Shown here: piece after piece, positions 39,851 through 54,800 of the stretch
Position numbering within the stretch: position 1 is the first letter of the stretch
Layout of the letters: every line of letters starts with the position of its first letter
DNA from: Acanthosepion esculentum
Taxonomy: Eukaryota; Mollusca; Cephalopoda; Sepiida; Sepiidae
Direction: 5' to 3'
Length of the DNA stretch: 64,000 nt
NCBI GenBank assembly: GCA_964036315.1
Contig: OZ038517.1
Coordinates: 19,642,886 to 19,706,885, forward strand
Translations under genes and position numbers: made by a program
The notes under the pieces: generated by a model
Databases searched by the model: none
Told to the model about the DNA's origin: nothing
Seen by the model: the letters and a program-made list of their open reading frames with translations, nothing else

Positions 39851-42800
39851 GTATTATGTACACTATTTACATTATTCGGTCTATTGTCCTCATCTTTGTC
39901 GCCATATTTATTACAACGTTTCGGCCCTTCAGTATCTGTCTATATTTCTGAGATGAGGTATTGTGTATACTATTTACATTATTCGGTCTATTGTCCTCAT
40001 CTTTGTCGTCATATTTATTACAACGTGTCGGCTCTTCAGTATCTGTCTATATTTCCGAGATGAGGTATTATGTACACTATTTACATTATTCGGTCTATTG
40101 TCCTCATCTTTGTCGTCATATTTATTACAACGTGTCGGCTCTTCAGTATCTGTCTATATTTCCGAGATGAGGTATTATGTACACTATTTACATTATTCGG
40201 TCTATTGTCCTCATCTTTGTCGTCATATTTATTACAACGTGTCGGCCCTTCAGTATCTGTCTATATTTCTGAGATGAGGTATTATGTACACTATTTACAT
40301 TATTCGGTTTATTGTCCTCATCTTTGTCGTCATATTTATTACAACGTGTCGGCCCTTCAGTATCTGTCTATATTTCTGAGATGAGGTATTATGTACACTA
40401 TTTACATTATTCGGTTTATTGTCCTCATCTTTGTCGTCATATTTATTACAACGTGTCGGCCCTTCAGTATCTGTCTATATTGCTGAGATGAGGTATTATG
40501 TACACTATTTACATTATTCGGTCTATTGTCCTCATCTTTGTCGTCATATTTATTACAACGTGTCGGCCCTTCAGTATCTGTCTATATTTCTGAGATGAGG
40601 TATTGTGTACACTATTTACATTATTCGGTCTATTGTCCTCATTTTTGTCGTCATATTTATTACAACGTGTCGGCCCTTCAGTATCTGTCTATATTTCCGA
40701 GATGAGGTATTATGTACACTATTTACATTATTCGGTCTATTGTCCTCATCTTTGTCTTCATATTTATTACAACGTGTCGGCCCTTCAGTATCTGTCTATA
40801 TTTCCGAGATAAGGTATTATGTACACTATTTACATTATTCGGTCTATTGTCCTCATCTTTGTCGTCATATATATTACAACGTGTCGGCCCTTCAGTATCT
40901 GTCTATATTTCCGAGATGAGGTATTATGTACACTATTTACATTATTCGGACTATTGTCCTCATCTTTGTCGTCATATTTATTACAACGTTTCGACCTTTC
41001 AGTATCTGTCTATATTTCCGAGATGAGGTATTATGTACACTATTTACATTATTCGGTCTATTTTTCTCATCTTTGTCGTCATATTTATTACAACGTGTCG
41101 GCCCTTCAGTATCTGTCTATATTTCCGAGATGAGGTATTATGTACACTATTTACATTATTCGGTCTATTGTCCTCATCTTTGTAGTCATATTTATTACAA
41201 CGTTTCGGCCCTTCAGTATCTGTCTATATTTCTGAGATGAGGTATTATGTACACTATTTACATTATTCGGTCTATTGTCCTCATCTTTGACGTCATATTT
41301 ATTACAACGTGTCGGCCCTTCAGCATCTGTCTATATTTCCGAGATGAGGTATTATGTACACTATTTACATTATTCGGACTATTGTCCTCATCTTTGTTGT
41401 CATATTTATTACAACGTTTCGGCCCTTCAGTATCTGTCTATATTTCCGAGATAAGGTATTATGTACACTATTTACATTATTCGGTCTATTGTCCTCATCT
41501 TTGTCGTCATATATATTACAACGTGTCGGCCCTTCAGTATCTGTCTATATTTCCGAGATGAGGTATTATGTACACTATTTACATTATTCGGACTATTGTC
41601 CTCATCTTTGTCGTCATATTTATTACAACGTTTCGACCTTTCAGTATCTGTCTATATTTCCGAGATGAGGTATTATGTACACTATTTACATTATTCGGTC
41701 TATTTTTCTCATCTTTGTCGTCATATTTATTACAACGTGTCGGCCCTTCAGTATCTGTCTATATTTCCGAGATGAGGTATTATGTACACTATTTACATTA
41801 TTCGGTCTATTGTCCTCATCTTTGTAGTCATATTTATTACAACGTTTCGGCCCTTCAGTATCTGTCTATATTTCTGAGATGAGGTATTATGTACACTATT
41901 TACATTATTCGGTCTATTGTCCTCATCTTTGACGTCATATTTATTACAACGTGTCGGCCCTTCAGCATCTGTCTATATTTCCGAGATGAGGTATTATGTA
42001 CACTATTTACATTATTCGGACTATTGTCCTCATCTTTGTTGTCATATTTATTACAACGTTTCGGCCCTTCAGTATCTGTCTATATTTCCGAGATAAGGTA
42101 TTATGTACACTATTTACATTATTCGGTCTATTGTCCTCATCTTTGTCGTCATATATATTACAACGTGTCGGCCCTTCAGTATCTGTCTATATTTCCGAGA
42201 TGAGGTATTATGTACACTATTTACATTATTCGGACTATTGTCCTCATCTTTGTCGTCATATTTATTACAACGTTTCGACCTTTCAGTATCTGTCTATATT
42301 TCCGAGATGAGGTATTATGTACACTATTTACATCATTCGGTCAATTTTTCTCATCTTTGTCGTCATATTTATTACAACGTGTCGGCCCTTCAGTATCTGT
42401 CTATATTTCCGAGATGAGGTATTATGTACACTATTTACATTATTCGGTCTATTGTCCTCATCTTTGTAGTCATATTTATTACAACGTTTCGGCCCTTCAG
42501 TATCTGTCTATATTTCTGAGATGAGGTATTATGTACACTATTTACATTATTCGGTCTATTGTCCTCATCTTTGACGTCATATTTATTACAACGTGTCGGC
42601 CCTTCAGCATCTGTCTATATTTCCGAGATGAGGTATTATGTACACTATTTACATTATTCGGACTATTGTCCTCATCTTTGTTGTCATATTTATTACAACG
42701 TTTCGGCCCTTCAGTATCTGTCTATATTTCCGAGATAAGGTATTATGTACACTATTTACATTATTCGGTCTATTGTCCTCATCTTTGTCGTCATATATAT

Positions 42801-45800
42801 TACAACGTGTCGGCCCTTCAGTATCTGTCTATATTTCCGAGATGAGGTATTATGTACACTATTTACATTATTCGGACTATTGTCCTCATCTTTGTCGTCA
42901 TATTTATTACAACGTTTCGACCTTTCAGTATCTGTCTATATTTCCGAGATGAGGTATTATGTACACTATTTACATCATTCGGTCAATTTTTCTCATCTTG
43001 TCGTCATATTTATTACAACGTGTCGGCCCTTCAGTATCTGTCTATATTTCCGAGATGAGGTATTATGTACACTATTTACATTATTCGGTCTATTGTCCTC
43101 ATCTTTGTAGTCATATTTATTACAACGTTTCGGCCCTTCAGTATCTGTCTATATTTCTGAGATGAGGTATTATGTACACTATTTACATTATTCGGTCTAT
43201 TGTCCTCATCTTTGACGTCATATTTATTACAACGTGTCGGCCCTTCAGCATCTGTCTATATTTCCGAGATGAGGTATTATGTACACTATTTACATTATTC
43301 GGACTATTGTCCTCATCTTTGTTGTCATATTTATTACAACGTGTCGGCCCTTCACTATCTGTCAAAAATTTCCGAGATGAGGTATTATGTACACTATTTA
43401 CATTATTCGGTCTATTGTCCTCATCTTTGTCGTCATATTTATTACAACGTGTCGGCCCTTCAGTATCTCTCTATATTTCCGAGATGATGTATTACGTACA
43501 CTATTTACATTATTCGGTCTATTGTCCTCATCTTTGTCGTCATATTTATTACAACGTTTCGGCCCTTCAGTATCTGTCTATATTTCCGAGATGAGGTATT
43601 ATGTACACTATTTACATTATTCGGACTATTGTCCTCATCTTTGTCGTCATATTTATTACAACGTTTCGGCCCTTCAGTATCTGTCTATATTCCCGAGATG
43701 AGGTATTATGTACACTATTTACATTATTCGGTCTATTGTCCTCATCTTTGTCGTCATATTTATTACAACGTGTCGGCTATTCAGTATCTGTCTATATTTC
43801 TGAGATGAGGTATTATATACACTATTTACATTATTCGGTCTATTGTCCTCATCTTTGTCGTCATATTTATTACAACGTGTCGGCTCTTCAGTATCTGTCT
43901 ATATTTCCGAGATGAGGTATTATGTACACTATTTACATTATTCGGTCTATTGTCCTCATCTTTGTCGTCATATTTATTACAACGTGTCGGCCCTTCTGTA
44001 TCTGTCTATATTTCTGAGATGAGGTATTATGTACACTATTTACATTATTCGGTTTATTGTCCTCATCTTTGTCGTCATATTTATTACAACGTGTCGGCCC
44101 TTCAGTATCTGTCTATATTGCTGAGATGAGGTATTTTGTAAACTATTCACATTATTCGGTCTATTGTCCTCATCTTTGTCGTCATATTTATTACAACGTG
44201 TCGGCCCTTCAGTATCTGTCTATATTTCTGAGATGAGGTATTATGTACACTATTTACATTATTCGGACTATTGTCCTCATCTTTGTCGTCATATTTATTA
44301 CAACGTGTCGGCCCTTCAGTATCTGTCTATATTTCCGAGATGAGGTATTATGTACACTATTTACATTATTCGGTCTATTGACCTCATCTTTGTCGTCATA
44401 TTTATTACAACGTTTCAGCCCTTCAGTATCTGTCTATATTTCCGAGATGAGGTATTATGTACACTATTTACATTATTCGGTCTATTTTTCTCATCTTTGT
44501 CGTCATATTTATTACAACGTGTCGGCCCTTCAGTATCTGTCTATATTTCCGAGATGAGGTATTATGTACACTATTTACATTATTCGGTCTATTGTCCTCA
44601 TCTTTGTCGTCATATTTATTACAACATTTCGGCCCTTTAGTATCTGTTTATATTTCTGAGATGAGGTATTATGTACACTATTTACATTATTCGGTCTATT
44701 GTCCTCATCTTTGTCGTCATATTTATTACAACGTTTCGGCCCTTCAGTATCAGTCTATATTTCCGAGATGAGGTATTATGTACACTATTTACATTATTCG
44801 GTCTATTGTCCTCATCTTTGACGTCATATTTATTACAACGTGTCGGCCCTTCAGCATCTGTCTATATTTCCGAGATGAGGTATTATGTACACTATTTACA
44901 TTATTCGGACTATTGTCCTCATCTTTGTCTTCATATTTATTACAACGTTTCGGCCCTTCAGTATCTGTCTATATTTCCGAGATGAGGTATTATGTACTAT
45001 ATTTACATTATTCGGTCTATTGTCCTCATCTTTGTCGTCATATTTATTACAACGTGTCGGCCCTTCAGTATCTGTCTATATTTCCGAGATGAGGTATTAT
45101 GTACACTATTTACATTATTCGTTCTATTGTCCTCATCTTTGTCGTCATATTTATTACAACGTGTCGGCCCTTCAGTATCTGTCTATATTCCCGAGATAAG
45201 GTATTATGTACACTATTTACATTATTCGGTCTATTGTCCTCATCTTTGTCGTCATATTTATTACAACGTGTCGAGCCTTCAGTATCTGTCTATATGTCTG
45301 AGATGATGTATTACGTACACTATTTACATTATTCGGTCTATTGTCCTCACCTTTGTCGTCATATTTATTACAACGTTTCGGCCCTTCAGTATCTGTCTAT
45401 ATTTCCGAGATGAGGTATTATGTACACTATTTACATTATTCGGACTATTGTCCTCATCTTTGTCGTCATATTTATTACAACGTTTCGGCCCTTCAGTATC
45501 TGTCTATATTCCCGAGATGAGGTATTATGTACACTATTTACATTATTCGGTCTATTGTCCTCATCTTTGTCGTCATATTTATTACAACGTGTCGGCTATT
45601 CAGTATCTGTCTATATTTCTGAGATGAGGTATTATATACACTATTTATATTATTCGGTCTATTGTCCTCATCTTTGTCGTCATATTTATTACAACGTGTC
45701 GGCCCTTCAGTATCTGTCTATATTTCCGAGATGAGGTATTATGTACACTATTTACATTATTCGGTCTATTGTCCTCATCTTTGTCGTCATATTTATTACA

Positions 45801-48800
45801 ACGTGTCGGCCCTTCAGTATCTGTCTATATTTCTGAGATGAGGTATTATGTACACTATTTACATTATTCGGTCTATTGTCCTCATCTTTGTCGTCATATT
45901 TATTACAACGTGTCGGCTCTTCAGTATCTGTCTATATTTCCGAGATGAGGTATTATGTACACTATTTACATTATTCGGTCTATTGTCCTCATCTTTGTCG
46001 TCATATTTATTACAACGTGTCGGCTCTTCAGTATCTGTCTATATTTCCGAGATGAGGTATTATGTACACTATTTACATTATTCGGTCTATTGTCCTCATC
46101 TTTGTCGTCATATTTATTACAACGTGTCGGCCCTTCAGTATCTGTCTATATTTCTGAGATGAGGTATTATGTACACTATTTACATTATTCGGTTTATTGT
46201 CCTCATCTTTGTCGTCATATTTATTAGAACGTGTCGGCCCTTCAGTATCTGTCTATATTTCTGAGATGAGGTATTATGTACACTATTTACATTATTCGGT
46301 TTATTGTCCTCATCTTTGTCGTCATATTTATTACAACGTGTCGGCCCTTCAGTATCTGTCTATATTGCTGAGATGAGGTATTATGTACACTATTTACATT
46401 ATTCGGTCTATTGTCCTCATCTTTGTCGTCATATTTATTACAACGTGTCGGCCCTTCAGTATCTGTCTATATTTCTGAGATGAGGTATTGTGTACACTAT
46501 TTACATTATTCGGTCTATTGTCCTCATTTTTGTCGTCATATTTATTACAACGTGTCGGCCCTTCAGTATCTGTCTATATTTCCGAGATGAGGTATTATGT
46601 ACACTATTTACATTATTCGGTCTATTGTCCTCATCTTTGTCTTCATATTTATTACAACGTGTCGGCCCTTCAGTATCTGTCTATATTTCCGAGATAAGGT
46701 ATTATGTACACTATTTACATTATTCGGTCTATTGTCCTCATCTTTGTCGTCATATATATTACAACGTGTCGGCCCTTCAGTATCTGTCTATATTTCCGAG
46801 ATGAGGTATTATGTACACTATTTACATTATTCGGACTATTGTCCTCATCTTTGTCGTCATATTTATTACAACGTTTCGACCTTTCAGTATCTGTCTATAT
46901 TTCCGAGATGAGGTATTATGTACACTATTTACATTATTCGGTCTATTTTTCTCATCTTTGTCGTCATATTTATTACAACGTGTCGGCCCTTCAGTATCTG
47001 TCTATATTTCCGAGATGAGGTATTATGTACACTATTTACATTATTCGGTCTATTGTCCTCATCTTTGTAGTCATATTTATTACAACGTTTCGGCCCTTCA
47101 GTATCTGTCTATATTTCTGAGATGAGGTATTATGTACACTATTTACATTATTCGGTCTATTGTCCTCATCTTTGACGTCATATTTATTACAACGTGTCGG
47201 CCCTTCAGCATCTGTCTATATTTCCGAGATGAGGTATTATGTACACTATTTACATTATTCGAACTATTGTCCTCATCTTTGTTGTCATATTTATTACAAC
47301 GTTTCGGCCCTTCAGTATCTGTCTATATTTCCGAGATAAGGTATTATGTACACTATTTACATTATTCGGTCTATTGTCCTCATCTTTGTCGTCATATATA
47401 TTACAACGTGTCGGCCCTTCAGTATCTGTCTATATTTCCGAGATGAGGTATTATGTACACTATTTACATTATTCGGACTATTGTCCTCATCTTTGTCGTC
47501 ATATTTATTACAACGTTTCGACCTTTCAGTATCTGTCTATATTTCCGAGATGAGGTATTATGTACACTATTTACATTATTCGGTCTATTTTTCTCATCTT
47601 TGTCGTCATATTTATTACAACGTGTCGGCCCTTCAGTATCTGTCTATATTTCCGAGATGAGGTATTATGTACACTATTTACATTATTCGGTCTATTGTCC
47701 TCATCTTTGTAGTCATATTTATTACAACGTTTCGGCCCTTCAGTATCTGTCTATATTTCTGAGATGAGGTATTATGTACACTATTTACATTATTCGGTCT
47801 ATTGTCCTCATCTTGGACGTCATATTTATTACAACGTGTCGGCCCTTCAGCATCTGTCTATATTTCCGAGATGAGGTATTATGTACACTATTTACATTAT
47901 TCGGACTATTGTCCTCATCTTTGTTGTCATATTTATGACAACGTGTCGGCCCTTCACTATCTGTCAAAAATTTCCGAGATGAGGTATTATGTACACTATT
48001 TACATTATTCGGTCTATTGTCCTCATCTTTGTCGTCATATTTATTACAACGTGTCGGCCCTTCAGTATCTCTCTATATTTCCGAGATGATGTATTACGTA
48101 CACTATTTACATTATTCGGTCTATTGTCCTCATCTTTGTCGTCATATTTATTACAACGTTTCGGCCCTTCAGTATCTGTCTATATTTCCGAGATGAGGTA
48201 TTATGTACACTATTTACATTATTCGGACTATTGTCCTCATCTTTGTCGTCATATTTATTACAACGTTTCAGCCCTTCAGTATCTGTCTATATTCCCGAGA
48301 TGAGGTATTATGTACACTATTTACATTATTCGGTCTATTGTCCTCATCTTTGTCGTCATATTTATTACAACGTGTCGGCTATTCAGTATCTGTCTATATT
48401 TCTGAGATGAGGTATTATATACACTATTTACATTATTCGGTCTATTGTCCTCATCTTTGTCGTCATATTTATTACAACGTGTCGGCCCTTCTGTATCTGT
48501 CTATATTTCTGAGATGAGGTATTATGTACACTATTTACATTATTCGGTTTATTGTCCTCATCTTTGTCGTCATATTTATTACAACGTGTCGGCCCTTCAG
48601 TATCTGTCTATATTGCTGAGATGAGGTATTTTGTAAACTATTCACATTATTCGGTCTATTGTCCTCATCTTTGTCGTCATATTTATTACAACGTGTCGGC
48701 CCTTCAGTATCTGTCTATATTTCTGAGTTGAGGTATTATGTACACTATTTACATTATTCGGACTATTGTCCTCATCTTTGTCGTCATATTTATTACAACG

Positions 48801-51800
48801 TGTCGGCCCTTCAGTATCTGTCTATATTTCCGAGATGAGGTATTATGTACACTATTTACATTATTCGGTCTATTGTCCTCATCTTTGTCGTCATATTTAT
48901 TACAACGTTTCGGCCCTTCAGTATCTGTCTATATTTCCGAGATGAGGTATTATGTACACTATTTACATTATTCGGTCTATTTTTCTCATCTTTGTCGTCA
49001 TATTTATTACAACGTGTCGGCCCTTCAGTATCTGTCTATATTTCCGAGATGAGGTATTATGTACACTATTTACATTATTCGGTCTATTGTCCTCATCTTT
49101 GTCGTCATATTTATTACAAAATTTCGGCCCTTCAGTATCTGTTTATATTTCTGAGATGAGGTATTATGTACACTATTTACATTATTCGGTCTATTGTCCT
49201 CATCTTTGTCGTCATATTTATTACAACGTTTCGGCCCTTCAGTATCAGTCTATATTTCCGAGATGAGGTATTATGTACACTATTTACATTATTCGGTCTA
49301 TTGTCCTCATCTTTGACGTCATATTTATTACAACGTGTCGGCCCTTCAGCATCTGTCTATATTTCCGAGATGAGGTATTATGTACACTATTTACATTATT
49401 CGGACTATTGTCCTCATCTTTGTCGTCATATTTATTACAACGTTTCGGCCCTTCAGTATCTGTCTATATTTCCGAGATGAGGTATTATGTACTATATTTA
49501 CATTATTCGGTCTATTGTCCTCATCTTTGTCGTCATATTTATTACAACGTGTCGGCCCTTCAGTATCTGTCTATATTTCTGAGATGAGGTATTATGTACA
49601 CTATTTACATTATTCGTTCTATTGTCCTCATCTTTGTCGTCATATTTATTACAACGTGTCGGCCCTTCAGTATCTGTCTATATTCCCGAGATAAGGTATT
49701 ATGTACACTATTTACATTATTCGGTCTATTGTCCTCATCTTTGTCGTCATATTTATTACAACGTGTCGAGCCTTCAGTATCTGTCTATATGTCTGAGATG
49801 ATGTATTACGTACACTATTTACATTATTCGGTCTATTGTCCTCACCTTTGTCGTCATATTTATTACAACGTTTCGGCCCTTCAGTATCTGTCTATATTTC
49901 CGAGATGAGGTATTATGTACACTATTTACATTATTCGGACTATTGTCCTCATCTTTGTCGTCATATTTATTACAACGTTTCGGCCCTTCAGTATCTGTCT
50001 ATATTCCCGAGATGAGGTATTATGTACACTATTTACATTATTCGGTCTATTGTCCTCATCTTTGTCGTCATATTTATTACAACGTGTCGGCTATTCAGTA
50101 TCTGTCTATATTTCTGAGATGAGGTATTATATACACTATTTATATTATTCGGTCTATTGTCCTCATCTTTGTCGTCATATTTATTACAACGTGTCGGCCC
50201 TTCAGTATCTGTCTATATTTCCGAGATGAGGTATTATGTACACTATTTACATTATTCGGTCTATTGTCCTCATCTTTGTCGTCATATTTATTACAACGTG
50301 TCGGCCCTTCAGTATCTGTCTATATTTCTGAGATGAGGTTTTATGTACACTATTTACATTATTCGGTTTATTGTCCTCATCTTTGTCGTCATATTTATTA
50401 CAACGTGTCGGCCCTTCAGTATCTGTCTATATTGCTGAGATGAGGTATTTTGTACACTATTCACATTATTCGGTCTATTGTCCTCATCTTTGTCGTCATA
50501 TTTATTACAACGTGTCGGCCCTTCAGTATCTGTCTATATTTCTGAGATGAGGTATTATGTACACTATTTACATTATTCGGACTATTGTCCTCATCTTTGT
50601 CGTCATATTTATTACAACGTGTCGGCCCTTCAGTATCTGTCTATATTTCCGAGATGAGGTATTATGTACACTATTTACATTATTCGGTCTATTGTCCTCA
50701 TCTTTGTCGTCATATTTATTACAACGTTTCGGCCCTTCAGTATCTGTCTATATTTCCGAGATGAGGTATTATGTACACTATTTACATTATTCGGTCTATT
50801 TTTCTCATCTTTGTCGTCATATTTATTACAACGTGTCGGCCCTTCAGTATCTGTCTATATTTCCGAGATGAGGTATTATGTACACTATTTACATTATTCG
50901 GTCTATTGTCCTCATCTTTGTCGTCATATTTATTACAACATTTCGGCCCTTCAGTATCTGTTTATATTTCTGAGATGAGGTATTATGTACACTATTTACA
51001 TTATTCGGTCTATTGTCCTCATCTTTGTCGTCATATTTATTACAACGTTTCGGCCCTTCAGTATCAGTCTATATTTCCGAGATGAGGTATTATGTACACT
51101 ATTTACATTATTCGGTCTATTGTCCTCATCTTTGACGTCATATTTATTACAACGTGTCGGCCCTTCAGCATCTGTCTATATTTCCGAGATGAGGTATTAT
51201 GTACACTATTTACATTATTCGGACTATTGTCCTCATCTTTGTCGTCATATTTATTACAACGTTTCGGCCCTTCAGTATCTGTCTATATTTCCGAGATGAG
51301 GTATTATGTACTATATTTACATTATTCGGTCTATTGTCCTCATCTTTGTCGTCATATTTATTACAACGTGTCGGCCCTTCAGTATCTGTCTATATTTCCG
51401 AGATGAGGTATTATGTACACTATTTACATTATTCGTTCTATTGTCCTCATCTTTGTCGTCATATTTATTACAACGTGTCGGCCCTTCAGTATCTGTCTAT
51501 ATTCCCGAGATAAGGTATTATGTACACTATTTACATTATTCGGTCTATTGTCCTCATCTTCGTCGTCATATTTATTACAACGTGTCGAGCCTTCAGTATC
51601 TGTCTATATGTCTGAGATGATGTATTACGTACACTATTTACATTATTCGGTCTATTGTCCTCACCTTTGTCGTCATATTTATTACAACGTTTCGGCCCTT
51701 CAGTATCTGTCTATATTTCCGAGATGAGGTATTATGTACACTATTTACATTATTCGGACTATTGTCCTCATCTTTGTCGTCATATTTATTACAACGTTTC

Positions 51801-54800
51801 GGCCCTTCAGTATCTGTCTATATTCCCGAGATGAGGTATTATGTACACTATTTACATTATTCGGTCTATTGTCCTCATCTTTGTCGTCATATTTATTACA
51901 ACGTGTCGGCTATTCAGTATCTGTCTATATTTCTGAGATGAGGTATTATATACACTATTTATATTATTCGGTCTATTGTCCTCATCTTTGTCGTCATATT
52001 TATTACAACGTGTCGGCCCTTCAATATCTGTCTATATTTCCGAGATGAGGTATTATGTACACTATTTACATTATTCGGTCTATTGTCCTCATCTTTGTCG
52101 TCATATTTATTACAACGTGTCGGCCCTTCAGTATCTGTCTATATTTCTGAGATGAGGTATTATGTACACTATTTACATTATTCGGTTTATTGTCCTCATC
52201 TTTGTCGTCATATTTATTACAACGTGTCGGCCCTTCAGTATCTGTCTATATTGCTGAGATGAGGTATTTTGTACACTATTCACATTATTCGGTCTATTGT
52301 CCTCATCTTTGTCGTCATATTTATTACAACGTGTCGGTTCTTCAGTATCTGTCTATATTTCTGAGATGAGGTATTATGTACACTATTTACATTATTCGGA
52401 CTATTGTCCTCATCTTTGTCGTCATATTTATTACAACGTGTCGGCCCTTCACTATCTGTCTATATTTCCGAGATGAGGTATTATGTACACTATTTACATT
52501 ATTCGGTCTATTGTCCTCATCTTTGTCGTCATATTTATTACAACGTGTCGGCCCTTCAGTATCTCTCTATATTTCCGAGATGAGGTATTATGTACACTAT
52601 TTACATTATTCGTTCTATTGTCCTCATCTTTGTCGTCATATTTATTACAACGTGTCGGCCCTTCAGTATCTGTCTATATTCCCGAGATAAGGTATTATGT
52701 ACACTATTTACATTATTCGGTCTATTGTCCTCATCTTTGTCGTCATATTTATTACAACGTTTCGGCCCTTCAGTATCTGTCTATATTTCCGAGATGAGGT
52801 ATTATGTACACTATTTACATTATCCGGACTATTGTCCTCATCTTTGTCGTCATATTTATTACAACGTTTCGGCCCGTCAGTATCTGTCTATATTCCCGAG
52901 ATGAGGTATTATGTACAGTATTTACATTATTCGGTCTATTGTCCTCATCTTTGTCGTCATATTTATTACAACGTGTCGGCTCTTCAGTATCTGTCTATAT
53001 TTCCGAGATGAGGTATTATGTACACTATTTACATTATTCGGTCAATTGTCCTCATCTTTGTCGTCATATTTATTACAACGTTTCGGCCCTTCAGTATCTG
53101 TCTATATTTCTGAGATGAGGTATTATGTACACTATTTACATTATTCGGTCTATTGTCCTCATCTTTGTCGTCATATTTATTACAACGTTTCGGCCCTTCA
53201 GTATCAGTCTATATTTCCGAGATGAGGTATTATGTACACTATTTACATTATTCGGTGTATTGTCCTCATCTTTGTCGTCATATTTATTACAACGTGTCGG
53301 CCCTTCAGTATCTGTCTATATTTCCGAGATGAGGTGTTATGTACACTATTTACATTATTCGGACTATTGTCCTCATCTTTGTCGTCATATTTATTACAAC
53401 GTTTCGGCCCTTCAGTATCTGTCTATATTGCTGAGTTGAGGTATTATGTACACTATTTACATTATTCGGACTATTGTCCTCATCTTTGTTGCCATATTTA
53501 TTACAACGTTTCGGCCCTTCAGTATCTGTCTATATTTCTGAGATGAGGTATTATGTACACTATTTACATTATTCGGACTATTGTCCTCATCTTTGTCGTC
53601 ATATTTATTACAACGTTTCGGCCCTTCAGTGTCTGTCTATATTTCCGAGATTAGGTATTATGTACTATATTTACATTATTCGGTCCATTGTCCTCATCTT
53701 TGTCCTCATATTTATTACAACGTTTCGGCCCTTCAGTATCTGTCTATATTGCTGAGTTGAGGTATTATGTACACTATTTACATTATTCGGACTATTATCC
53801 TCATCTTTGTTGCCATATTTATTACAACGTTTCGGCCCTTCAGTATCTGTCTATATTTCTGAGATGAGGTATTATGTACACTATTTACATTATTCGGACT
53901 ATTGTCCTCATCTTTGTCGTCATATTTATTACAACGTTTCGGCCCTTCAGTGTCTGTCTATATTTCCGAGATGAGGTATTATGTACTATATTTACATTAT
54001 TCGGTCTATTGTCCTCATCTTTGTCCTCATATTTATTACAACGTGTCGGCCCTTCAGTATCTGTCTATATTTCCGAGATGAGGTATTATGTACACTATTT
54101 ACATTATTCGGTCTATTGTCCTCATCTTTGTCGTCATATTTATTACAAAGTGTCGGCCCTTCAGTATCTGTCTATATTTCCGAGATGAGGTATTATGTAC
54201 ACTATTTACATTATTCGGTCTATTGTCCTCATCTTTGTCGTCATATTTATTACAACGTGTCGGCCCTTCAGTATCTGTCTATATTTCCGAGATGAGGTAT
54301 TATGTACACTATTTACATTATTCGGTCTATTGTCCTCATCTTTGTCGTCATATTTATTACAACGTGTCGGCCCTTCAGTATCTGTCTATATTTCCGAGAT
54401 GAGGTATTATGTACACTATTTACATTATTCGGTCTATTGTCCTCATCTTTGTCGTCATATTTATTACAACGTGTCGGCCCTTCAGTATCTATCTATATTT
54501 CCGAGATTAGGTATTATGTACACTATTTACATTATTCGGTCTATTGTCCTCATCTTTGTCGTCATATTTATTACAACGTGTCGGCCCTTCAGTATCTGTC
54601 TATATTTCCGAGATGAGGTATTATGTACACTATTTACATTATTCGGTCTATTGTCCTCATCTTTGTCGTCATATTTATTACAACGTGTCGGCCCTTCAGT
54701 ATCTGTCTATATTTCCGAGATGAGGTATTATGTACACTATTTACATTATTCGGTCTATTGTCCTCATCTTTGTCGTCATATTTATTACAACGTTTCGGCT

